A stretch of 64,000 nt of DNA from Parabacteroides sp. PF5-6 (lineage in GTDB: Bacteria > Bacteroidota > Bacteroidia > Bacteroidales > Tannerellaceae). Made by a program: the position numbers and the translations under genes. The notes under the pieces are model-generated. The model ran no database searches, had not been told where the DNA came from, and was given only the letters and a program-made list of their open reading frames with translations. Shown here piece by piece: positions 1 through 9,081 of this stretch; the first letter of the stretch is position 1; every line of letters starts with the position of its first letter. The stretch is taken from contig NZ_JAQFIN010000004.1 of assembly GCF_029504695.1 (NCBI RefSeq), forward strand, positions 248,001 to 312,000, read 5' to 3'.

Positions 1-1070
1 TAGATGAAAAAGGATATGTAAGCCCTACGCCCATACAGGAGCAGGCCATTCCAATCGTATTGAAACAAAGAGACCTCCTGGGCCTGGCCCAGACGGGAAC
101 GGGTAAGACTGCCGCGTTCTCCATCCCAATCATACAACAGTTGTATCTCAACTGCAAGAAAGAACAAAGACGACAGATCAAAGCCCTGATCCTGACGCCT
201 ACGCGTGAGTTGGCGATCCAGATCAACGACTGCATCCGGGAGTACGGCAAGTACACCGGCCTGCGCCATGCGATCATCTATGGCGGCGTGAAGCAACACG
301 AGCAGGTGAAGGCCCTGCAGGCAGGTGTTGATATCCTGGTGGCTACGCCCGGGCGTTTATTGGACCTGATGAACCAGGGGTATGTGCACCTCGAGGCGAT
401 CCGTCACTTTGTGTTGGACGAAGCCGACCGGATGCTCGATATGGGTTTCATCCACGACATCAAAAAGATATTGCCCCGGTTGCCGCGGGAGAAGCAAACC
501 CTGTTGTTCTCGGCAACGATGCCGCAGACGATCGCTTCGATCTCCCAATCGATCCAGCGCAATCCGGTCCGGGTGGAAGTAACCCCCGCCTCGTCCGTAG
601 TCGATACGGTGGAGCAATACCTTTATTATGTAGAGAAGAACGAGAAAAAGAATCTCTTGATCGATCTCCTGGGCAAAGACAAGAAACAATCCGCCCTGAT
701 CTTCTCGCGCACCAAGCATGGCGCCGATAAGATCGCTCGTCTGCTCTGCAAGGCCGGTATCGGCAGCGAGGCCATTCATGGCAATAAGTCGCAGAACGCC
801 CGGCAACGTGCACTGACAAATTTCAAATCGAACAAAACCCGGGTATTGATCGCTACGGATATCGCCGCGCGCGGGATCGATATCGATCAGTTGGAGTTGG
901 TGATCAACTACGACCTGCCCGATGTGCCCGAGACCTACGTACACCGGATCGGCCGTACAGGCCGGGCAGGAAACACCGGCACAGCACTGACCTTCTGCGC
1001 CGAAGATGAGAAACTGATGTTGCGCGATATTCAACGCCTGACGGGTAAAAAACTTCAGGTAGCACGTTAA
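1..1070 (+). CDS. DEAD-box ATP-dependent RNA helicase (5' end outside window)
   Basis: This is an ATP-dependent RNA helicase of the DEAD-box family, of the kind that remodels rRNA or mRNA structure in the cytoplasm. The frame is already open at the window edge: codons from position 3 encode a Q motif (PTPIQEQAIP). Then come motif I (AQTGTGKT), DEAD within VLDEADRML, SAT (LLFSATMP) and the C-lobe motif HRIGRTGRAG. The protein stops a few residues after the helicase C domain (KKLQVAR), so it lacks the long basic tail of many RhlE proteins. The TTG at position 60 is internal and is not the start. A GCCGGC hairpin array follows within 15 bp of the stop. Confidence 0.93.
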   Translation, partial: DEKGYVSPTPIQEQAIPIVLKQRDLLGLAQTGTGKTAAFSIPIIQQLYLNCKKEQRRQIKALILTPTRELAIQINDCIREYGKYTGLRHAIIYGGVKQHEQVKALQAGVDILVATPGRLLDLMNQGYVHLEAIRHFVLDEADRMLDMGFIHDIKKILPRLPREKQTLLFSATMPQTIASISQSIQRNPVRVEVTPASSVVDTVEQYLYYVEKNEKKNLLIDLLGKDKKQSALIFSRTKHGADKIARLLCKAGIGSEAIHGNKSQNARQRALTNFKSNKTRVLIATDIAARGIDIDQLELVINYDLPDVPETYVHRIGRTGRAGNTGTALTFCAEDEKLMLRDIQRLTGKKLQVAR

Positions 1071-1082
1071 TCCTAACGGATA

Positions 1083-1165
1083 GTTGCCGACTTTTTCCAC
1101 AAAGGCGGCAAATTTTCCCCAATAGCCGGCAGCTTTTTTTGAAAGGCTGCCGGCTATTTTCTTCT
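1083..1165 (+). terminator. Hairpin terminator formed by a degenerate 21-bp GCCGGC array
   Basis: A perfect 13-bp stem pairs 1121-1133 (AATAGCCGGCAGC) with 1146-1158, followed by TTTTCTTCTT. It would terminate the helicase transcript. Around it, four related units start at 1086, 1107, 1128 and 1149, an exact 21-bp step, each a GC-rich core followed by a T-run. This is the same architecture as the arrays near 35.9 and 46.7 kb. Confidence 0.75.
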
Positions 1166-1333
1166 TCAGTCAATTTAAATTGGCTTCATCTCAAGTACTT
1201 TTCTGCCTCCCGTTCACTGCGGGATGAACTTTATGTCCTTATATTCTTTTCCCCTTCTTTTTTCCCTCTTATTTCGTAACAAACGCTCTTTGTTTTAGTC
1301 ACTTTAGTGCTTGATGCGCCTTCTTGTCCCCTC

Positions 1334-1391
1334 TACTTTTGTCTCGCGAAAATAACCGTTTAGACATGACGATAGTATTTACCCCCCCCCC
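1334..1391 (+). promoter_or_regulatory. Candidate promoter with a C10 tract in the leader
   Basis: TACTTTTG at 1334-1341 matches the Bacteroidota -7 box; a partial -33 (TTG) lies at 1311-1313. Transcription would start near 1348 and the leader would contain a run of ten C at 1382-1391, ending 18 bp before the ATG at 1410. The remaining bases of 1166-1333 show no other feature. Confidence 0.5.
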
Positions 1392-1409
1392 ATTAAATTT
1401 TTAAAGGAA

Positions 1410-4400
1410 ATGAAGAAGAAAATGACTTTTTTAGTTCTCGTATTGTTTGGGCTGATGGTCCAATGGCAGCCTGTGGCTGCGCAGGATCTACCCTACAACA
1501 CCGAAGACATGACAACGCTGAAGCAGTTCTTTATGAGCCATCCGGGTTTATTGAAGCTCTGGTGTACTTCCCTCCCCAGTGAAAGACCGGATGACACCAA
1601 TGCGGATGACCCCTTATGGGATGCCCAACCGAAAGGTTGGCATACTAAATGTGGTATGACCTGGATAGTTGATGAACAAAAGAATGAAAACACGATCCAA
1701 AGAATCAGTATCAGTAGTACGAAAACGAATTTGGAGAAAGTGACGTTGAGCGGTTTCAAAAACCTGCTGACCATAAAGTTCGAAGGGTTTAAAGCATTGA
1801 AAGAACTCGTTTTGGACGATCTTCCGGCTTTGACGGCGATCAATCTCAAAAGCGCCGAAGTGGAAAGCCTCACCTGTACAGATCTTCCGGCTTTGAAGAA
1901 TATTGATGCGACTAAGTCCTCGTTGAAAAGTTTTACACATAGCAATCTCTCCGCTTTAGAGGTGTTACTTGTGCAAGAAACCCAATTAGAGTCTCTGGAT
2001 CTATCCGATCTATCGACACTGACGACATTGGAAACATATGTGGCATATAATTTAGCTACAATCATTTTACCGGAAATGAACTCTGCGTTAAAGCGGATCT
2101 ATGCGGGACATCATCCGAACTTAACCGAATTGAAAAATTTGGAAAAGCAAACTAAATTGACCTACCTTTATGTGATCAATACGGGTATCTTTTCTTTGGA
2201 TGCAAGTATGCTCAAGGTGTTGACCAACTTGATTTATTGGAATAGTGATCCCGTAAATGAAGTGAAATTCCCGAATAGCTTAGAAGTCTTACGGTTAGGT
2301 GAAACCTTACAAACCGAAATCAATATGTCGGGCCTGAGTAAATTACATCAGTTCACCATTAGCGGCCCGAACCTAAAGGCATTGGACTTGAGTAATAACA
2401 CAAATCTTACATATCTTGCAGTCAATAATACGCCTTGTTTAACCCGGTTAGACCTGAGTACTCATTCGGGAACCAGGTTGGCTACAGTAGATGTTGATAA
2501 CAATCCGAACTTGGAGGAACTCGTTCTCCCTATACAAACCATAACAAATCTGAGTTGCAAGAATAATCCTAAATTGTCGAAATTAAAGCTGCCTTCGATG
2601 GATAACCCCAAGAAGTATAGTGCTTTTGACTGTACGAATAATAGCTTACCCTTTAACTTTATTCCCCAGTTTTTGGATAAAGAAACAGATAAGTTAAAAT
2701 ATACCGGACAAACGATTACGATACGAATTCCGGAAGGGATTCCTACGATCGATATGGCTGAATTGGGGCTTTATGATGCAACAAACGCGACCGAGTACCG
2801 GATTTCACCCTCAAAGATCGTAGAGACCCTCGAGTCGGAATTTACGGTTCCGGCAGACTGGAAAGAAGGAGATGTTTATACGTTCGCGATGTGGCGCAGT
2901 AATACACTACCCGATTTTAAAAACAAACCCCTGATCCTGAAGGTGGAGGTAGGGAAAGCTTATAAAGTGTATTATAATGCCGTAAACGGAACGATGGATG
3001 TTTCGCATAAAGGAGAAGCGATTGCCAGTGGATCCAATGTGATGGATCAGGAAGAGCTTGAACTTACGGTGACACCGGATACGGATCATTTACTGGCTTT
3101 GTTTGCCGTGAACAATCGTCCGATGGAGGGCATAGAGGCAAACCAGCCTTTCAATTTGACTGTAGAGAATAATATACGTGCTTTTGCCCTTTCGACCACT
3201 GACGGTGCGCCGGCCGACAATAGCGGTAAAGGCATTGTCGCCTGGGACATGGAGAATGCAACGATCGAAGCCAAAGTCGACGGTACGGCGATAAACAACG
3301 GTGCCCTGTTAGCTTCGGGTACGGTGGTGGATTTCACCATTGCTCCGGCGCAGGATATGGGCATTGAGGAGATTCAGTTGAACGAAGAAGAACTGGATGT
3401 GACCGAATGGTCGTTTAGCGTGCGTATCCCTGAGGCAGAGAATAAAGTGGTTCCTCCTACGATCCTGTGGGTTAAGGGTAGTGCCGACGGTTGGAAAGCG
3501 GGTGATCCCGATCCGGGTGCGGAGAAATACACCTTGACGTATGAAGCGATCGACGGTGGCATTGCCGTAGCCCAGGGTGTACTGATCTATCCTTCGGGTT
3601 CCTCCGTACGCAAAGGCACCGAGCTGTCGGTGACGGTTACGCCCGATAATACAAAAGAACTGGCATTGGCAGCCATCAACGGCGTAGCCCGTACGGATGT
3701 GGAAGCAAATAAACCCTTTGATCTGACGATCGAAGGCGATACCCGCATCTTTGCCCTTTGCACGACAGCAGGCACAGCCGCTGATGGTAGCGGCAAGGGT
3801 ATCCTCGCCTGGGATCAGGAGCATGCAACGGTCGTGGCAGCGGCCGATGGAACGGTGGTCGCCAATGGCGCCCTGTTGGCCGCGGGAACGATCGTGGAGA
3901 TCACTGTCAGTCCGGCTCCCGATATGGGCATGGAATTTATCCGCTTGAACGGAGAAGAACTGGATGTGACCACCTGGTCGTTCTCCATCCGTATCCCCGA
4001 TGAAGAAAACAATAAAGTCGCTCCGACTTTCCTTTGGGTCAAAGGCAGTGTGGACGGCTGGGAAGCGGGCGATTCCGAACCGGTAGTAGAAGTAGAGCGG
4101 TATAAATTGACACACGATGTAGAGTATGGCAGCCTGATGGTCTATAGCGGAAGTTTAGTTTGTCCTTCAGGCATGCAAACCACCAGAGGAACGCTCTTGC
4201 GAGGGTTAGTCACGCCCGATGATGGTTATGTGGTAACCGCCGTAGCCCTCAATGATATGGCATTAGGTGCTGTCTCCAGCTTTGAAACGACCATGGACGG
4301 CGACCTGGAAATCCTTGCCCTTTGTATGCCCGATGGTGAAGATACCGACGGTAAAGGCCGGATCTATTGGAACCTGCATGACGCGACACTGACCGCCCAG

Positions 4401-5156
4401 GTCGGAGGCCAGGAGATTGAGAACGGAATTTTGTTGGATCCGGGAACTGTGGTCAACGTAACGGTTGTCCCTGACGATTCGGAACACGGTATCTTGGAAT
4501 TGCAGGTAAATGGCGATGATCAGGATAAGACCGTATGGAATTTTACCGTAACGATCCCCGAAGCCGATGGTGCCGGCAAAATAGCGGATACCTTTATCTG
4601 GGCCAGCTTTGGCGTAGGCGGCTGGAAACCGGGTAACTCGGAACCGGAACTCACTTACCATACCCTGGAGATCCTGGAAACACCGGAAGCCATCACCATC
4701 AACCCGTCTGCGGGTAAACACCTGGTCGAAGAAGGCTATCCGGTCACCCTGCGCCTGGCAGTGGATGAACGGTATGACGAGAAATACGTCTTCCTGCGTC
4801 TGGACGAAGAGTTTGTATTGGTTAAAAAACCGGCAGCGCCGCTTGATTTCTCCTATATGCTGCCGGGCATCACCCAAGATATGGAGGTCGAAGTGATCGT
4901 CTCGAATACCGAAAACCCCGACGGCTCGAGTCCCGTAAGTAATGACCGGATCAACAATGAAACGATCCGTGTCTGGAGCAGTAATAACCAGTTGTGGATA
5001 GAAACACCCCGCCCGATGCCGGTAGAGATCTACGCGGTTAATGGACGGGTAGTTGCCCGCCGCACGGTCAACGGAACGGAGCGGTTCTCTGTCGACGCCG
5101 GGATCTACTTCATCAAAGCAGAAAAGACTGTGGTCAAAGTCGCAGTTAGTCGCTAA
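1410..5156 (+). CDS. Large secreted repeat protein with T9SS-like C-terminal domain
   Basis: A predicted cell-surface or secreted protein of 1248 aa; function unknown. Residues 1-25 form a signal peptide ending in VAAQ. Residues of about 95-430 look like irregular leucine-rich repeats (LxxLxLxxLxxL with many N and T). Three tandem modules of about 190 residues follow, beginning at nucleotides near 2961, 3528 and 4101; each contains a GKGxxxW segment and a TFLWVKGSxDGW-like end. The last 60 or so residues (VEIYAVNGRVVARR, then GIYFIKAEKTVVKVAV) resemble a DUF6383/T9SS sorting domain, which would direct export through the GldKLMN machine encoded at 38-44 kb. The start is preceded by a weak AAAGGA. 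The repeat modules are the least conserved in copy 3. Confidence 0.85.
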   Translation: MKKKMTFLVLVLFGLMVQWQPVAAQDLPYNTEDMTTLKQFFMSHPGLLKLWCTSLPSERPDDTNADDPLWDAQPKGWHTKCGMTWIVDEQKNENTIQRISISSTKTNLEKVTLSGFKNLLTIKFEGFKALKELVLDDLPALTAINLKSAEVESLTCTDLPALKNIDATKSSLKSFTHSNLSALEVLLVQETQLESLDLSDLSTLTTLETYVAYNLATIILPEMNSALKRIYAGHHPNLTELKNLEKQTKLTYLYVINTGIFSLDASMLKVLTNLIYWNSDPVNEVKFPNSLEVLRLGETLQTEINMSGLSKLHQFTISGPNLKALDLSNNTNLTYLAVNNTPCLTRLDLSTHSGTRLATVDVDNNPNLEELVLPIQTITNLSCKNNPKLSKLKLPSMDNPKKYSAFDCTNNSLPFNFIPQFLDKETDKLKYTGQTITIRIPEGIPTIDMAELGLYDATNATEYRISPSKIVETLESEFTVPADWKEGDVYTFAMWRSNTLPDFKNKPLILKVEVGKAYKVYYNAVNGTMDVSHKGEAIASGSNVMDQEELELTVTPDTDHLLALFAVNNRPMEGIEANQPFNLTVENNIRAFALSTTDGAPADNSGKGIVAWDMENATIEAKVDGTAINNGALLASGTVVDFTIAPAQDMGIEEIQLNEEELDVTEWSFSVRIPEAENKVVPPTILWVKGSADGWKAGDPDPGAEKYTLTYEAIDGGIAVAQGVLIYPSGSSVRKGTELSVTVTPDNTKELALAAINGVARTDVEANKPFDLTIEGDTRIFALCTTAGTAADGSGKGILAWDQEHATVVAAADGTVVANGALLAAGTIVEITVSPAPDMGMEFIRLNGEELDVTTWSFSIRIPDEENNKVAPTFLWVKGSVDGWEAGDSEPVVEVERYKLTHDVEYGSLMVYSGSLVCPSGMQTTRGTLLRGLVTPDDGYVVTAVALNDMALGAVSSFETTMDGDLEILALCMPDGEDTDGKGRIYWNLHDATLTAQVGGQEIENGILLDPGTVVNVTVVPDDSEHGILELQVNGDDQDKTVWNFTVTIPEADGAGKIADTFIWASFGVGGWKPGNSEPELTYHTLEILETPEAITINPSAGKHLVEEGYPVTLRLAVDERYDEKYVFLRLDEEFVLVKKPAAPLDFSYMLPGITQDMEVEVIVSNTENPDGSSPVSNDRINNETIRVWSSNNQLWIETPRPMPVEIYAVNGRVVARRTVNGTERFSVDAGIYFIKAEKTVVKVAVSR

Positions 5157-5172
5157 GTGCTTCTTCCTTTCT

Positions 5173-5212
5173 GAAAAAGAGGGTATGTCAAAATAGACAT
5201 ACCCTCTTTTTT
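5173..5212. terminator. Bidirectional intrinsic terminator
   Basis: A 13-bp perfect stem (5177-5189 with 5196-5208, arm AAGAGGGTATGTC) has A-run and T-run flanks on its two sides. It lies between the convergent ends of the 1248-aa protein gene and the DUF4988 lipoprotein gene and can serve both. Confidence 0.88.
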
Positions 5213-5273
5213 ATCAAACGCGTTTGTGTACTGTCTTACAACACCGCGCAGAGGAGATGCATCGATCAGTGGG

Positions 5274-6896
5274 TTAAAAGGCCAGGATAGCCCGGGTGAG
5301 AGAGTTTTTATTATATTTCTTACCGGCAGTGTTCGCTATTTCTCCATCATTGAAACTGATAGACCACATATAGTAGTACTTACCAGCTTCACCAGGAACT
5401 TCTTGCTCTTTGGACAACCGGTAGGTTTTTGCCTTATCAATGGAGAGTGCTATCCCTTCATTATTCGTCAGTTTAGTATTAAAATCCGTCAAATCAAATT
5501 CAAACGGGGCTATATAATCCGTTTGATTATCACTGTCAGGCCAGCCCCAGGTCTGCAGCGATTTGCCGCTTGCCGCACAGAATAAATATTGTAAATCTGC
5601 TGGGGCCGGGAAATACCAAAGACCCGTAGCGTCAGGCGTATAATTGGCTGTGCCGCCGTTCATCGTATGTATCCATTCGAATGCGGGGAAATTACTCCAC
5701 GATTTATCGTTGTTGTCGCGGATATATGCGGCCATTGCCGCCATATTCAATCGACCGTTTGTGTAAGAGTCGCATCCTGTCTGATCATAATCATATCCAC
5801 TCTCTGCCCACGCTGCGTTTGATTCTTCCAGGCTTATTATGCGGCCCTTGCCATCGCGGGAGTCCCCGGTAGGGATATAAACCATACCTGCCGCTTTGCC
5901 GTTCTCATAATAGGTAGAGCCGTAGAGGTTGTTGGAAACGGAATTGAGCGTCAATTCGTACATGGCCGTTACCAGATCACCGTCGGCAACCAGTATTTTT
6001 GCCGTACCGCCTGAATTAGCCGGCCCAATCGTCACTGGAGGCGTGATGGTGATTGTTTTATCTGACATATCGACCGATATTTTCCATTCTGTCGGAATAT
6101 CTATTGCCCAGACGTGGGTCGGTTCCCATGTACCAGTGGAGATGTATGGAATCACCTGCTCCCGGTTTATTATAAAGACTTCCGGCCGATTGAATCTAAT
6201 GCCGGAGGCTCTGTGTTTAGGCAGGTTGATGATCGTGCCGTTCGCCAGTGTGAAGGTCACGTAGTCCGGGTGGGAGTTGTCTACACTGCTGAACAGGCCG
6301 CTGCCACTGCCTCCTGATTCTCCGGCGTCTCCGGTCGCTTTCACGCCCGTACTTACCCAGCCGGTGCCCGGAGCCTTGCCGGTAGCCGTACCGTTGGCTG
6401 AGATATACCAATACCCGTCGCTGCCGATAGCCAGTTTCGGTGTGGCTCCATCTGCGCCTTTCTCACCTGTGACGGCCATCTTCTTGCCGTCGGCGGTAAG
6501 CCATTCACCGTTTATTGTCCAATAATAGACTCCGCTGCCGGAAGGGTATTCCTCTACGCCGATGATGGGTGTCGAGCCGTCTTTACCGTTGGTCCCGTTT
6601 GTCCCGTGGTAGAGCGTAATCGGTGAGCTCTTGGAGAACGTAATCGTGTAACCGCCCGGTTCCGGACTGGCAAACGGGGTTACTCCGGTTATATAGTCGT
6701 TGTCCCCGAGCGCCGAGACCAGTCCCTGTAAGGTAGAGATATTGCTGTTGACCGTCGTTTGCCATTGCTCCAGCGCGGCGATACGTGCGGCCTGGCCGTT
6801 CACCGCATCCCATAGTTCGGTGTCGTCATACTTACAGCCGCCCAGCAAAACCGCTGCCGTAAGGATCATTCCCAAAATGTACTTTGTTGTTCTCAT
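5274..6896 (-). CDS. DUF4988-type lipoprotein with collagen-like linker
   Basis: A predicted outer-membrane or surface lipoprotein of 540 aa. The N-terminus has a lipobox (LLGGC, Cys about residue 21), followed by a short coiled region (ALEQWQTTVNSNISTLQGLVSALG) and a DUF4988-like section with G-x-x linkers (GTNGTNGKDGS; GEKGADGATP) resembling collagen or tail-fibre linkers. The C-terminal 250 residues contain a GKGRIISLEE...W segment and a DUF1566-like layout, often seen in Bacteroides lipoproteins of unknown role. It is transcribed alone; its promoter region shares a 372-bp divergent spacer with the tRNA nucleotidyltransferase gene. No enzymatic motif is visible. Confidence 0.82.
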   Translation of the reverse strand: MRTTKYILGMILTAAVLLGGCKYDDTELWDAVNGQAARIAALEQWQTTVNSNISTLQGLVSALGDNDYITGVTPFASPEPGGYTITFSKSSPITLYHGTNGTNGKDGSTPIIGVEEYPSGSGVYYWTINGEWLTADGKKMAVTGEKGADGATPKLAIGSDGYWYISANGTATGKAPGTGWVSTGVKATGDAGESGGSGSGLFSSVDNSHPDYVTFTLANGTIINLPKHRASGIRFNRPEVFIINREQVIPYISTGTWEPTHVWAIDIPTEWKISVDMSDKTITITPPVTIGPANSGGTAKILVADGDLVTAMYELTLNSVSNNLYGSTYYENGKAAGMVYIPTGDSRDGKGRIISLEESNAAWAESGYDYDQTGCDSYTNGRLNMAAMAAYIRDNNDKSWSNFPAFEWIHTMNGGTANYTPDATGLWYFPAPADLQYLFCAASGKSLQTWGWPDSDNQTDYIAPFEFDLTDFNTKLTNNEGIALSIDKAKTYRLSKEQEVPGEAGKYYYMWSISFNDGEIANTAGKKYNKNSLTRAILAF

Positions 6897-6975
6897 AATT
6901 GTCTTAATTAGTAGTTATTGATATTGTTTATTCGCTGTTTATTCGCCTGAATGCAGGCATAAGAAGTCTACCCTG

Positions 6976-7045
6976 CAAAAATAAATAGGGCTCCCCAATG
7001 CGTCAATGAGTAATTTTACTCAAATGATACTAGGTAATATTACTT
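6976..7045 (-). promoter_or_regulatory. Promoter of the DUF4988 lipoprotein with tandem palindromes
   Basis: On the minus strand TATTTTTG (6976-6983) and TTG (7004-7006) form a -7/-33 pair with 20-bp spacing. Two related palindromes, GAGTAATTTTACTC (7008-7021) and AGGTAATATTACTT (7032-7045), lie at and just upstream of the -33 box with centres 24 bp apart, a plausible dimeric operator. Confidence 0.5.
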
Positions 7046-7099
7046 AGAAGGAGGGGAGGAGAACTACCTTAAGTCTTTCTACCCGTAGTGGTTAAGTAA

Positions 7100-7248
7100 T
7101 TTGCTTCTACATTCGGCTTTTTCGTATCTTTGATTGCTTCTACGCTCGGCTTTTCGTATCTTTGATTCCATAGAATGGAATCGAAGATAGGATGCGCCTC
7201 GGTATAATCAAACAAGTTTGCTTCTACGCTCGGCTTTTACTATCTTTG
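7100..7248 (+). promoter_or_regulatory. Three tandem near-identical promoters
   Basis: A 31-33 bp unit with TTTG-like -33 box, CTTCTAC...TCGGCTTTT spacer and TATCTTTG -7 box occurs at 7100-7132, 7134-7164 and 7217-7248. The third is correctly placed for the gene at 7269 (20 bp from box to ATG). A palindrome GATTCCATagaATGGAATC lies at 7164-7182 between copies 2 and 3. Confidence 0.72.
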
Positions 7249-7268
7249 CGGCGGAATAAAGAAGACAA

Positions 7269-8702
7269 ATGTACCTTATAGAAGAGGAAGAGATAATGCG
7301 GCATTTATCGGCAAAGCCTTTCCGGCTGGTGTCGGAGGTGGCCGATGAGTTGCAGGTCGAAGCGTATGTGATTGGTGGTTATGTGCGGGATATCTTTCTG
7401 CGGCGTCCGTCGAAAGACATTGATATTGTTACCGTAGGAAGTGGTATTGAACTGGCTAAGGCGGTAGCCGGGAAACTGGGCCGGAAGGCGCATCTCTCCG
7501 TCTTTAAGAACTTCGGTACGGCACAGGTGAAACTTCACGACCTGGAGCTTGAGTTTGTCGGTGCCCGCAAAGAGTCGTACCAACGCGACAGCCGCAAGCC
7601 GATCGTCGAAGATGGCACATTGGAAGACGATCAGAACCGGCGCGACTTTACGATCAATGCCATGGCACTCTGCCTCAATGCCGACCGTTACGGCGAACTG
7701 GTCGATCCCTTCGATGGACTCTCCGATATGGAAGACCTGACGATCCGCACCCCCCTCGATCCGGATATTACTTTTAGCGATGATCCCTTGCGTATGATGC
7801 GGGCGATCCGCTTTGCTACCCAACTGGGCTTCTTTATCGATCCGGATACGTTTGATGCCATCGAACGCAACAAAGCACGCATTGAGATCATCTCGAAAGA
7901 ACGCATCGTAGACGAACTGAATAAGATCATTCTCGCGCCCAAACCCTCCATCGGCTTTGAACTCCTCGACCGCTCTGGTCTATTGGACCTGATCTTCCCC
8001 GAACTGACCGCGCTCAAAGGCGCGGAGACCCGGGAAGGCATCGGGCATAAGGATAACTTCGCCCATACCCTGATGGTGTTGGATAAATTGTGTAAGACTT
8101 CCGACAACCTCTGGCTGCGCTGGAGCGCCCTCTTGCACGATATCGCCAAGCCGGCCACCAAACGGTGGGATAAACGCCTGGGCTGGACGTTCCACAACCA
8201 TAACTTTATCGGGGAACGGATGATCCCCGGCATCTTCAAGCGGATGAAACTACCGATGAACGAGAAGATGAAGTACGTGCAGAAGATGGTGAGCCTGCAT
8301 ATGCGCCCCACGGTATTGGCCGATGACGAAGTGACCGACTCTGCCATCCGCCGCCTCCTATTCGATGCGGGCGACGATATCGACGACCTGATGCTGCTTT
8401 GCGAGGCCGATATCACCAGTAAGAACCCGGAGAAGGTACGCCGGTTCCTGCGTAACTTCCGCCTGGTACGTGAAAAGATGGCAGCTATCGAAGAGAAAGA
8501 CCGGGTACGTAACTTCCAACCGCCGGTGACCGGTGAGGAAATTATGGACACCTTCGGCCTTCCCCCATCCCAGCCGGTGGGAGTGATCAAAGAAGCCATC
8601 AAAAACGCCATCCTCGACGGCGTGATCCCCAACGAATACGAGGCTGCCCGCCGCTTTATGCTCGAACGTGCCGAGAAGATGGGGCTCAAACCTCAGCCTT
8701 GA
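7269..8702 (+). CDS. CCA tRNA nucleotidyltransferase / poly(A) polymerase family with HD domain
   Basis: This cytoplasmic enzyme should add or repair the 3' CCA end of tRNAs (or polyadenylate RNA). The 477-aa protein has the class II nucleotidyltransferase head: GGYVRD near residue 36, DIDIV near residue 51 (catalytic Asp pair) and RRDFTINAM, then the tRNA-binding region with [18 protein letters not shown]. An HD-type metal-binding segment ([11 protein letters not shown], then H in the HNH region) follows. Family members in Bacteroidota have this length and HD module. The ATG at 7269 sits 20 bp after a TATCTTTG box. It is transcribed alone. Confidence 0.93.
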   Translation: MYLIEEEEIMRHLSAKPFRLVSEVADELQVEAYVIGGYVRDIFLRRPSKDIDIVTVGSGIELAKAVAGKLGRKAHLSVFKNFGTAQVKLHDLELEFVGARKESYQRDSRKPIVEDGTLEDDQNRRDFTINAMALCLNADRYGELVDPFDGLSDMEDLTIRTPLDPDITFSDDPLRMMRAIRFATQLGFFIDPDTFDAIERNKARIEIISKERIVDELNKIILAPKPSIGFELLDRSGLLDLIFPELTALKGAETREGIGHKDNFAHTLMVLDKLCKTSDNLWLRWSALLHDIAKPATKRWDKRLGWTFHNHNFIGERMIPGIFKRMKLPMNEKMKYVQKMVSLHMRPTVLADDEVTDSAIRRLLFDAGDDIDDLMLLCEADITSKNPEKVRRFLRNFRLVREKMAAIEEKDRVRNFQPPVTGEEIMDTFGLPPSQPVGVIKEAIKNAILDGVIPNEYEAARRFMLERAEKMGLKPQP

Positions 8703-8732
8703 CTCTCCGGCTGACCTAAAAGCAGCGAATAT

Positions 8733-8876
8733 ACTATTTGGTGTCCTCTCCTGGACAGGAGAGGGGGACCGCTGCTTGCAGCGGTGGAGAGGTTGTCTTT
8801 GTTTACATGGAACAACCACTCCACCATCGCAAGCGATGGTCCCCCTCGCCTGACCAGGCGAGGACACCGAGATAGT
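8733..8876. repeat. BIME/REP-like double-hairpin inverted repeat
   Basis: Two units of about 60 bp lie head to head: 8740-8800 and, inverted, 8808-8868. Each begins GGTGTCCTC and holds two hairpins. Unit 1 has stems CTCTCCTG/CAGGAGAG and CCGCTGC/GCAGCGG; unit 2 has CTCGCCTG/CAGGCGAG and CCATCGC/GCGATGG. Four base pairs differ between units and all changes are compensatory. Outer ends ACTAT/ATAGT extend the symmetry. No transposase of the RAYT type is in the window. Confidence 0.8.
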
Positions 8877-8955
8877 GGATTGATCACTTTGAGGTTATCA
8901 ATATTTAACCCCTGGCGGGGTAATTTCCATAATAATAGTTAAGCTTTGTGAATCA

Positions 8956-8990
8956 GCCATTTTGCATGCAACAAAATGGCATTCTTTTTG
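8956..8990 (+). terminator. Intrinsic terminator
   Basis: Stem GCCATTTTG (8956-8964), loop CATGCAA, stem CAAAATGGC (8972-8980), then ATTCTTTTTG. It would end transcription from the tRNA nucleotidyltransferase gene after the hairpin repeat. The rest of 8877-9081 is AT-rich with no other feature. Confidence 0.75.
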
Positions 8991-9081
8991 TTCTATCTAT
9001 ACAAAGCATAATAGTTTTTTGTTAGGTGTTAGTTTTTATAGGTTTTAGGTTTTTGAATAGGTATTAGTTTAAGGCAAAAAG

